Made by a program: the position numbers and the translations under genes. Below, in pieces: positions 8,851 through 20,800 of a DNA stretch of 64,000 nucleotides. Origin of the DNA: Hormiphora californensis (lineage: Eukaryota > Ctenophora > Tentaculata > Cydippida > Pleurobrachiidae); assembly GCA_020137815.1 (NCBI GenBank), contig CM035355.1:2042731-2106730 (forward strand), in the 5' to 3' direction. Below the pieces are notes generated by a model. That model was not told where the DNA came from, ran no database searches, and saw only the letters and a program-made list of their open reading frames with translations. Each line of letters opens with the position of its first letter. Within the stretch, counting starts at the first letter, position 1.

Positions 8851-11800
8851 TTATAGTTCCGACAGGCGTTCATGAAGCCCTGTAGCAGAAATCCTCTGGG
8901 CCTCATTAAACATTAAACATTCAGTAAGTATTCCCCTAACATCAGCATCATAATTATCATCACCCAGCTCTCCAAATAAAGGTTGTCCAGTACTCGAAAT
9001 TAAAAGATCTCCATTACGAAGTAAATCATCTCGATAATTACGGAAGAGCATATAATTCATGAATCCAACAAGCTCCGGATGGCAGAGTAGCTCAAGTCCA
9101 AAAATCCCAATCATCCACACGTCAGACTTGTAGCTTGGAACGGGACATGGTTGGAACGTCTGGATCGATTCCATTCGGCGGCCTTGTTTCCAGACGTAGT
9201 AATTACGCTCAGGTGAAGCCCAAATTGGGTTAAAATCGGCGATTTGTAGAGACTCATGACGTGACCTGCCTTCAGGAAGAACGGCCGAAAGTCCAAAATC
9301 GATTATCTTAAAAACAGGGTTTGTGTCATCGCCAGAAACGGTAACATTATCTTTACGTATGTCCCGGTGAAGAAGTCGTTTCCCATGAAGGTACTTCACG
9401 GCATCGGAGACATGGAGCAGAGCCAGTTTTGTATGGCTATCAGGAATTTCAACATTATTATACCTTGTCCCGATTGGTTCTCCAGCGAACTCCAAAACAA
9501 GGAAGATGAACCGATCTCTCTGCTGCCCAAAGAGTATCGGGCCCTTTAGAATCCTCATAACATTGGGGTGGGATAGATCCAGCATATGGCCAGCCTCCTT
9601 AATTATGCGATTGTATACCAAGTCTGAAAGAGAACATGTGTAAACCTAAGTAATTGAAACACTCGTGAGCTGTTTGTTTATGTTACAAGCACACATTATT
9701 GTTATATAAGTATCTTATGATAGCAATGGAGACGTATGCAAAGGGAAGTTTCAGGCTTTTCGGCACTACTTTAAACAAATTAATTTGAGGACGCAATGTT
9801 CTTGGATTAACAGCCTGTTTTAGCCATGGAGTTTTAGGAATGGTTGTTAACAACGCCTCCAACATGATTCTAGACAACACACCTCTAGAGGAAGTCTTTA
9901 CCAGGGTATCATCGCCCGTGTTGGAGAGGATTATACAGATTGTACAAAAGGAGCTAGAGAGGCGTAAGAGAGATGGAGTACCAGAAAAGGATCCGAATCA
10001 GTTTGTTACCCACCACGGGAGATATGTTTCTGATGATGACCTCGAGATGATGAAATGGGAAGTAGGAGGATTAACTGGCAAGAATACCTGGCTTACTAAC
10101 ACTGGGTGTCCCTACGGGTGGGCCAATGTGGACCTGGCACCCAAGGACATAGCTAAATACCCGAACATCGATAAGCTGATGGGGAGGATTAACAAGGAAC
10201 AAGGGACTGAGTTTAACTCCTGCCTAGTCACTAGATACCGAAAAGGGGACGGCGTGGGATACCACTCAGATTTCGAGACTTCGCTGGTGGACAACTCACC
10301 CATCACCGTCGTGACCGTCGGCAACGACGGTGCTGTAGATTTCATTCCCTACCTTGGAGATGGCAGGATGCGGCCTAAGCTGTCTATAACCACTAAGGAT
10401 GGTGATGCGTACACCATGAAGCCAGGGTGCCAAGAGCACTTTAAGCACCGTGCGCAAAAGGTTGAGCATGGCGTGAGATATGCCCTGTCTTTTAGGAAGA
10501 GGCACAAAACATCGCCTCCAGAACCAACTCCACCTGCACCAACCCCAGCTAAGTCCCAGAAGGTGCCCCAGTTCGCAGTACACCCGTCTCGGGTGGAAGC
10601 TCCAGCATCACAGATGACTTTGTCGCCAACCTCGCCGCCTGCCGTAGATGGGTATCAGGAAGAGAACTCTGTACTCCCTACCAGATCGCCCCTTCTACCA
10701 ACACCAACACTGCCGAACCCCAGACTGACACCAAGGACACTTCTACTAGGAACCAGTATGACGAAGTGGATCCACGAGGACCCGGCGCTAGTGACCATCT
10801 CGATTTCAGGGGCGAGACTTTGTAGGCCGAATGAGAACTGGAGGGGGAGTTTGGCTATGGATATGTTGAAAGGACTGGAAGTAACGCACCCATGTCTAGA
10901 GGTTAATAAGGTTATTTTGGCGTTTGGGACCAATGATATCAGATATTGGGGAGGGTTTGTAAGGTCGAGTAAGGGAAAAGGGAGTGTGTATTTATGCCTT
11001 ATATAAGGCATATGTAGATTTAGTTAGGGAGGTTAAGAGAAGGTTTGGGGAGGATACCGAGATCGTTCTCGCTACGGTTATCCCTCTCAGACCTGATAGT
11101 GGTTGGATAGCGAGTAACGTGTTCATGTTCAATCGTTCTCTGCTCTCTACCCAGTTCTCTGCTCTCTACTCAGTTCTCTGCTCTCTACTCAGTTCTCTGC
11201 TCTCTACTCAGTTCTCTGCTCTCTACTCTGCACTACGTTTGATTTCTACATCCTAATCAGCCCCCCTGTAGTGCGCTCACTCGCTTTATAGTGAACGAAC
11301 AAACCAACGCCTAAACAACAATTTGAGTAAGGAGTAGGGATGTCAGGTTCTGATTCAAAAAGACCGATCCGGAATCCTCAGTCTAAGAGCCCTATTTCTG
11401 ATTTGTTTCTGCCCGGTGCCCCGCCAATTACGACTAAGAAGCAGCTCCAGTCGAAATTCAGTAATCTTGATCTGTATGACGTGTTTCTTGCAGTTCTAAT
11501 CAACCACCAAGCGAGTACTACTCTTGTTGCTGAGTTGTCGAATAAAGTTGTGGAACTAGAGGAACAAATTGACGATTTGAAAGAAGATATGGTGGATCTA
11601 AAGACGAAGTCCCGAGATCTGGATGACCGACTACTGCGACAGGAGGCCTACTCAGGTCGAAATACGATCATTGTGGCAGGTCTTCCGGAGGATGATTCTG
11701 AAACACCTGATTCTCTCGAGGACAATCTTGTGGACATGCTCAAGAAGTCAGACCCCACCATCACCAGACAAGATATAGGAATTGCCCACCGCAATGGGAA

Positions 11801-14800
11801 GACTAAGAAGCCTGGTTCAGCTGGCCGATCTATCACCTGTGTTCTGACGAGAGCTTCTAGGAAAGACACGTTGATGAGGAAGGACAGCCGCAGCAAGCTG
11901 AAGACTAACCACGAGGTGATTCTTTTCCACCGCTTGTCCGAGGGACTCAGACGGAGGAAGAAGGATTTAGAAGAATTAGCTTGTGTCAAATGGGTGGCCT
12001 TTTCGGGTCACCGCTTGTTTACTGTGTGTGTAAAGAAAGATGATGGTAAAGACAATTTTATCAAAAATGTACTAAGAACAGAGGATGTAACAGAACAGAA
12101 CTAGTTTTACTACGCACTAATTTTGTTCCTATTTCTTTCCCCCTCTCTGTCTCACATTTTCTGTGTGTGAGTGGAGGAATGGAATGTGTTCCAGATTGTT
12201 CTGTGCTACTTCTGTAACCTATTTATTTTCATCTTAGATTTTACCCCTTTCATTTTATCCTTCTAGCTTATTTGTATAATTGACATTTGACATGTTTAAC
12301 TTAACTTGGTCAATTATTAGTTATTTTGCCTTACTAACACCTGCTATCCCTCTCCCACCATTGCATGACATGAATTTTGTTTGGGTTGACACATGTGAGG
12401 AGGAGATGAGGAGACGGAGGAGGTTCTGCTGCTGTTGCTGCTGTTGTTGCTGGTTCTATTGGGCACAGGTTAGTTCTACTACCATTCCCCCTACCCCTAT
12501 ATCTCTCTCCAACCTTAATATCTTACTTTTGGTTATCTGCAATTGCTCTATACTTAACCCTGGACCTCGTGGCCTCAAAGTTATTTATAACAATGTTCAG
12601 GGGCTGGTGAGTCCAGGTCATCTAGACTCGGTCTCCCCTCCCCTGAATATGACCAAAGTTTTCGAGATCCAGGATTTTGTGTATGGTAATTCTGCTGATA
12701 TCATAATTCTGAACGAAACTTGGCTGAAACCCAAGATTAGTTCTGAACTTATCTTTCCCACCAATTATAAAGTCTTCAGATTAGATCGCTCTGGGCACAC
12801 CCACCCCCGTGATCCCTCAAATCCCACTAGATTTAGGGAGAATGGAGGTGGTGTCCTCATTGCACACCGGGAAAACATTTCTATTTCTAGTTTCAAATTC
12901 TCTAAACCAAACGTTAAAGCAGAGCTTCTAACCATTTTTCTCTCTCTCTCTAACGGGAAGAAGCTCTGTTTTTCAACTTTCTACCGGGTGGGGACGCTTG
13001 GAGATGATAACTTTGCTGAATTCAAGCAGCACTTTGATTGCTTGTTCTCAGCTAGGAACATATCCAAACACGTCCTTATCGGCGATTTTAACTTTTCTCA
13101 TGTCAACTGGCCGGCCTCTCTGCCACGCAATCGTGTGGAGGAGTTATTTCTATCTTATCTTCTAGATGACCTAGGTCATTCTCAACTTATTAACTCCTCC
13201 ACACACAGCAAGGGCCGAACTCTAGATCTATGTTTTACCAACGACCCTGCGTGTGTGACAGACATCGACATTTTAGACCAACATAGCTTGTGCTATAGTG
13301 ACCACTTTCCTATTTCTATTTTGATTGATGTCGATGTAGGTCCCATTCGCCAGGCGCGGAGAAACATACGTATCTATGATAAAGGGGACTATGAGTCCTT
13401 TAATTCTGACCTGAGCTTTATTGACTGGGTTACTGAATTCTCGGGCGACATAGATTACAACGTTAACAGATTCAACATCATTGTCACCACCCTCATAGAT
13501 AAGTACATTCCTATCAAGTCTGTCAAACCCATCCTTCTCCCCATCTGGTATAATCACGAGTGTGAGAGTGCAAGGGTTAGGAAGGAAAATCTAAGAAAAC
13601 GTTGGAAGAACTCTAGTTCTGAGACTGACTTGGATAACTTCAAAGCCGCGAGAAAGCATTTCAAGAACGTGTGTGAATCTAGTGCGAGACTTTACTGTGA
13701 TGTTGATGATCATGATGTAGTAAGTAGGAAATTTTGGAGGCAAGTAAAAGTAACCTCCAAGTCTACCAGGATACCCCCCACTGTCAACAATGGGACGGTG
13801 TTCAGGTCAGTTTTGGAGGAACAAGCTGATCTTTTCAATGAACAATTTGCCTCTAATTTTTCTGAAGCTAGCACATATGACATTGACACTGATAGTACTG
13901 ACAGTTCCATTGATTGTGATTTCTCTGCTAGCTCTGTTTATCAAGTTCTCTCTAAACTTAATGCCCGCAAAGGTCCAGGACCTGATAACATCCACAGCAT
14001 TGTATTCAAGAGATGTGCGGGGTCCCTGGCGTTTCCTCTGTCTCTCCTCTTTGAACAGGCGTACAGTGGCGGTGGTCTACCAGCAATCTGGAAGACAGCC
14101 AATGTTGTCCCTGTTCACAAGTCGGGTGACAAGAGGGATGTCAGGAACTACCGTCCAATTTCACTGACCTGCATTGCTAGCAAAGTTTATGAGAGAATTG
14201 TCACCAGCCGTTTGTTGGACCATTGCTATGACATGATAGATAGCAGACAGCATGGGTTTTTACCTGGTAGAAGTTGTCTCACCCAGCTGATATCTGTCTA
14301 TGATGACCTAGCTTTGAATGATAACGACAAGCGCACCTCTGACCTGATTCTATTTGATTTCTCCAAAGCGTTTGACAGTGTTAATCATGACTTACTCCTT
14401 TCTAAACTTCAACTAAATTTTGGGATAACTGGTAAGATGCTGTCGTTTATCCGAAACTATCTTATTGGTCGATCTCAGAGAGTTGTGATAGGCGGGAAGA
14501 TTTCATCTAACCTCAGCGTTCTTTCGGGAGTTCCCCAGGGCAGCATTTTAGGTCCCCTCCTCTTCATTCTATTCATTAATGATATCACTGAGTGTGTGAG
14601 TGGTGAGTGTAAGATCGCCTTGTATGCTGATGATCTGAAACTTTGGTCTAGGATCAATGGTATGCAAGATCACACTGACATGCAAATCTCTGTTGACAAC
14701 CTTTACAAATGGTCTAACATTAACAAGATGAAGTTTCATCCTAGTAAGTGCAAAGTAATTTCTACCAGTTCATCTAGGTGTGAGGCTACATGGGGCGAGC

Positions 14801-17800
14801 TCCCCTGTTTCCTACATTCCTATGTTCTAGGTGATACTGTCTTGGATAATGTCACTGTTCAGAGAGATCTGGGTGTTATTGTCAATAACCATCTCACTTG
14901 GAATAATCACACTGATTACATTCTCGATAGATTTACTGATAGATTCAACCTTGTTCGTAGAACCACCCACTTTGTCAAGAACCCTCACCAGCGCCGTGTT
15001 CTTTATCTGACTTTGGTTCGATCTCTTTTGGAGCATTGCTCATCGGTCTGGGCCCCTCACACTGTGGGAGTTCTTGACTGCCTTGAGGCTGCCCAGAAGA
15101 GAGCAATCAAGTGGATACATTGTGTCTCTCACCTCACTAGCTGGAGCAATGAGGTTTACCTCAGCCACCTCTCTACTCTTAACATCCTCCCTATTCACCT
15201 TCAATTCAAGTGTAATGATATGAAGCTTCTTTACAAGGTTATGACTGGTCTAGTCCCAGTCACTCTCCCTAGTTACCTCTACATTAAGTCACCTCTTGAT
15301 GTGGCTTATCCCACTAGATCTAACAGGGACATCATTGATAACACCGACTTCACTACTTTATGTTGTTCCATTAGAGCTACCAGTTCTGCTTTTCGTAACA
15401 GTTTCTTTTATCGTTCCTTTTCCTACTGGAATACTCTCCCTAGTGATGTCAGGCAATCACCTACTTATTCTACTTTCTGTTTTAGACTCAAGAAGCACTT
15501 ATTTTCCCTATTTTCTACCCAACATCCCTCCCCTTAACCCCTTTCTCAGGCTTCCTGTATTGCCCAACCAGCAACAGTATGTCAGTGCAGCGGCGAAGCC
15601 TGTTTCCTCCTCCTCATCCTCCTCCACTGGGCCGGCCCTACTTCGTCTTTATTGCAGTGCGATGGTTGCAGAGAAGGACAATTTTAATATGAACACTCGT
15701 GCTAATAATCTGTGTTATCTTACCCATTTTCTCTCTTTTGTGCGAGTATTTCTCTAATTTACTTACACCTATTTAAGTATTTTTAACCTAATGCATTGGT
15801 TTTTACCCTATTTAACATTGATACTTTTGTGGTGTGTGATCCATATTTATCTGTATATTGAGCATATTTAAAATTTATGTGTGTGTTACGTATGTATGTA
15901 TGCGAGTATGTGTGTACGTGTGTGTGTTGTGTGTGTTTGTTTGTCTGTGAGTGTATGTGTGTGCCTACTGCCTAGCGTTATCCCTATACTTTTAGAATAA
16001 ACCTTATGATGTGGAGATTTTAGTGCTTGTCAGTTGGATTTTTTTAATCTATTTTATTATAGTATGGAACTGTGTTGGGTGTGACCTGTCATGGTGGCGT
16101 ACAAGCCACGTTGGTTGAGCCCTGAGCCGGAGGACGACAGATATTTGACGAACTATTTGCTTTTATAATTTTCGGTTTAAATGTTTTTCCCGATAAAAAA
16201 AAGTATTGTGATGAGTGTAGGAAGGTCTTTGAATTGTGTAGTTTCGGATTGGACAATTGAGTTTTTAAATAATGAACTTAATTTTAATAGTGTTTTATTT
16301 TCGGAGGACGGAGTACATCTCAACAGTAATGGGTACAATGTGTTAAATGAGATTATGTATGAGGAGTTAGTTTTTAACTGATATCTTGATTTATAATATG
16401 AAATTTAATGATAACAATTCTCTGGGGTTTGGGGGCCGAGTTTTCATCATTGTCCCCCAATTTCCCCATTTGTTAACCCATTCCTGAACCCTAAACCCAT
16501 TCCCATTCAATGATCAGTGTCGAACAATACAGAAAAGCTATTGGGGGTTTTACGGGGGGTCTGGCTGGGGGGAAAAGGATAAAAATTGACAACACCGACA
16601 ATAACAAAAGACAATACAATGAAACGACAGACATACTAATCTATCATTTCCTCATATATATTTGTTACACAATTCTAATGATAGCTCTTTTAGGAATAAT
16701 GCTCAGGAGTACCCCTCCACCCGTCAAGTTCAGAAAAGAAGGCCAACTTGTGTCTTTTGATCTAAACTCATCATATATTTGGTATGCTAATTGTGTCCTA
16801 TTCCTCTTCTTAGTCAAAGGTATGAGATATAGTAAGTATGCATATCGATGTTATAAAAAGTTTAGGATTGCAGGCATTAATTTGTTCAAAGTCAGATGCA
16901 GATATACTATACTTGTTATGTTTGTTATGTCGTTAGCGAAAATGCTACTACTGAGAAGCCATCCTGACATCATTAATCCAGGGCCTGATAAAAAGCTGAA
17001 CTTAGTGTATTGTAATGTTAACGGTCTGATAAAGATGCACACAATAGGTGGGGATCAGCCTGAATTTCAGGCCTCTAAACTTAGGGATCTAAAAGCATAC
17101 TTATTCACCTACTCGCCCGATATCGTTGTTTTAAATGAAACTTGGCTGAATAAATATATTAGTGAAGGGGAACTTATATCAGATAAATATTACTCTATAT
17201 TTAGAAAAGACCGCACTGAGAAGGATATGAAAACTTTTAGTAAAAAAGGAGGTGGAGGAGTTTTAATACTATGTAAAAACAATATTGGAGTTGAGACAGA
17301 GTTAGTTAAAACGAAGACCGATTTACCAATAGTTACTATTCTTCTAAAGCATAAAAATATAGCACCCGTTTGTATCTCGACATTTTATAGATATGATTAT
17401 TCTGGATCGGAACACTTCAAAGAGGCGGAACGTTACTATACTAATCTTGCCAAGAAGTTTAAGAATCTCACTATTATAGGGGATCTAAACCTACGTTCGG
17501 TGGATAACTGGGACGTCCCAGTGTCAAATAATAGTACTCATGAGAGTTTTATCAATTTATTTTTATCTCTAGGCCTAAAATCTCTAGTTAATGTACCAAC
17601 GCATAGGGATGGAAATATTCTCGACTTAATACTTACTAACATAGAAACTACTTATTCTAATGTTTTGCTCGAAGAGAATAGTCTTGTAAAGTCGGACCAT
17701 CTTACACTAAAATGTGAGATAAATTTCAAAAAATCACGCCCTAAGTATAAAAATTGTAAGAAATTCTCCTATAGAAAAGCTGATTGGGACTCTCTAAATG

Positions 17801-20800
17801 AAGAGCTTTTAGGAATTGATTGGTTAGGACAGTTCAAGGATCTGTCAGCAGAGCAGTCCCTACAAGTCTTTAAGTCTAGGTTAGACATTGCACTACGTCA
17901 TAATGTACCATTAGTCAATGTAAAAATTGGATCACAGCCACCTTGGTATGATGAAGAACTACGCCAACTTAAGAAATCGTTCGATAACTCTAGAAAAGCC
18001 TTCTTGAAAAATATAGATAGTATTGTTGCTAAAGAGGAATACGAACTCAAAGAACATCAATACAGAACACTAGCAATAGAGAAAGAAACATCCTTTCTCG
18101 AGCTTTCCTCTATAGATGAACTTACACCAAATGCTAATGTATCAAAGAAATTTTTCAAACACGTAAAGTCCAAAACTAAATTCCTGAGAGAGTGTACTTT
18201 AATAATAAATTTAGCTCTTCGAGTCGTCGTAAATGTGAAATGTTCAATGAATTTTTCTGTAATCAATTCACTGAATCTAGCACTTACAAAGAAACTGTTG
18301 ATATTGATAGAGATCACACTAATGATTTTAACTCTGAGATATTTAGATTTGATGAGATTCTAAAGATTCTAAAAAAGTTGGATGCGTCAAAAGCAACAGG
18401 TCCAGATAATATTGACGGTGTTGTACTTAAGAAATGTCATAAATCCCTAGCTTATCCACTCACCCTTATATTTAATAAATCATACTCAGAGGGATGTATA
18501 CCAATAGAATGGAAAACCGCGAACGTTGTCCCAGTTTACAAGAAAGGGGAACGATCATGCGTTGAGAATTATAGGCCTATTTCCCTGACTTGCCTTATTA
18601 TGAAAGTTTTTGAGAAATTAGTAAGAGAACGCCTGTATAAAGCCTGTCTAGAAAAAATAACTCCCTACCAGCATGGTTTTGTACCCTTGAAATCATGTAC
18701 GTCACAACTGATTGAGTTTAATTGTGAATTAGCGTTGAACATAAATAACCGAAATCAAACTGATATAGTTTACTTTGACTTTCAGAAAGCATTTGATAGT
18801 GTATCTCATGATGTAATAATAAATAAGCTGAAAAATGAGTTTAATTTAGGAGGTAAGATGTTGCGTTTCCTAATGAATTATTTATCTGGTAGGCAACAGA
18901 GGGTTGTGTTAGATGGGGATTTTTCAGAATGGGTAGATGTTAGGAGTGGAGTTCCACAAGGATCAATTCTAGGCCCTTTCTTGTTTGTGTTATTCATAAA
19001 TGATATTGTTAATGTCTTAAGAGAAGATGATCTAACTAAAATTAGGCTATATGCAGATGATCTGAAAATTTGGCGGGTTATAAATAGTGAAGAAGATAGT
19101 TTGCAGCCCGACATCGATAGTTTAGTGGAATGGGCAAAGGATAATAAAATGATATTCCATCCTAAAAAGTGTAAGCTGCTTAGGTGTACTAAAATTATTA
19201 AACAACGTCAATTAAATTATCACCTAGGCAGAGATGAAATAAAATTATGTGAAAATGAAGTTGATCTAGGAGTCTCAACTAATCACAAGTTGTCGCCAAT
19301 CGAACACCAGAAAAATGTTGTTTCCAAAGCTTCTCAAAGATTAGGACTGGTGAAGCGTGTAGGCGTATTAGTTAAATGTCCCCTTAAAAAGAAGAACCTC
19401 TACATTAGTCTAGTTAGATCTTTGTTCGAACACTGTAGCCAAATATGGCGTCCACAAAGTGAGTCAAGTCTGCTTAAGTTTGAACGACTCCAGAAACGTG
19501 CCACAAAATGGATATTCGGTGAAACAGATACCAGTTATAGTTTAGATACGTATATAAAGAAACTCAGGGAGATTGACGTACTCCCAATGACTCAAAAATT
19601 TCAATATAATGATCTTAAATTGTTCCATAAAATATTCTATGAGACGTCTCCTATAAAACTCCCATCTTTCCTACAAAAATACAAACCGGAATTACATGAT
19701 AGACGTGCCACCAGACAACAAACAAAACGAGACAGTACGGACATTATATGTACCGAACAACCCAGAGTAGACCTGTTCAAAAACTGTTACTTTTATCGCT
19801 GCCACCTTGAGTGGAACTTACTTCCTAAAGAACTGAGAAATACAGCTGAACACCATTTATTTTCCTCTAGACTGAAAGACCATCTCTGGAAAGCCTTACA
19901 CGACATAACTTAATTCGCTGCTGTGGTGTGGGCCCCTTTCTCTTCTTTTATCTTTACAGTAACTGTCCTTCTTCCGCACATAGCTTACATTGTACTCAAA
20001 TTGAAGGTTTGGAGTGGTGTTGAACAGTTTGAAACAAGATGGTGGACCCGCACCACAGATGTGAATTATAACTGATCTTAACATCTACCCAACAGTCGAC
20101 TTGACGTTAAATTCGGGGTATGGTTCATGGGGGAGGGAGGTAGGGGATTGGGAATCAAGGGTAAGTATCAAGTATAATTGTTATTATTAATGAGTGAAAT
20201 AAATTTAGCTTACAACTAGTATAAGAGTGTGTTTTAGCCTTATAGCTACTTTTTTTAGATATTTTTAAATGAGGTTTTTAAGACGTAAGCACTCGCGCCT
20301 TAGGCTGCTAAACTATTAGTAAGAGTCAGTCGGGTATTTATTTAATGTGCAATTTGTACGTTTATATAATATCTTTTCAAATCAAATCAAGTACCATTTC
20401 GAGCTTTTCCGATTTTCTTTAGTACCACATTGGGCGATTCAATGTTTCGAAAGCAACTGCCAAATGCTCCGCTATTAAGATATTTCCAGTATCCCCACTG
20501 ACCCCTTGTTTCCTATGAAAAACAAGTTAACAACGAATTATGATTAATAAATCAACTGGAAATTTTTTTGAGATCTGATCAAGTGAAAGTCACATCGTGA
20601 ACGGTGAACCCAAATTTGATTTTATGCTTTCGTTACCTGGTTACGCATATGGGGTGTACATTCTACTATCGATGCAAGTGAACAAGCGTCTTCAATCATT
20701 TCTCTGGTCAAAGTAAACTCCATATCTGCAATCGGTATATCTCTGTCCATGGTAATGACTCGTTGACTAAACTCCTCTATTTCCTTGAAACCTCTGTAGA

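Larger units (their letters stand above)
9640..16165 (+). mobile_element. APE-type LINE retrotransposon, copy 1 (nearly full length)
   Basis: A non-LTR element in the kinase gene's large intron, opposite to the gene. It has three ORFs in order: AlkB-esterase (9840), coiled-coil RNA-binding-like (11340) and endonuclease-reverse transcriptase (12280-15537). A 3' region of about 600 bases follows. The RT has the apurinic-endonuclease domain in front and YADD at the active site, placing it broadly in the CR1/L2/Jockey-like group. Exact ends are not visible: I saw no clear target duplication, and the 5' limit is a guess. The APE-RT ORF is uninterrupted, so the copy looks fairly young. The first ORF has one frame break. 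Confidence 0.8.
16166..20390 (+). mobile_element. APE-type LINE retrotransposon, copy 2 (5'-truncated)
   Basis: A second non-LTR element directly downstream of copy 1, same orientation and related domain order but quite different sequence, so a separate family. It keeps only the tail of the esterase ORF, then a full-length APE-RT region with one frame break, then about 480 bases of 3' sequence. That ends near a short CAAATCAAATCAAG repeat at about 20380-20392, the kind of simple repeat typical of CR1-like 3' ends. The 3' limit nearly touches the kinase exon at 20395. Confidence 0.75.
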
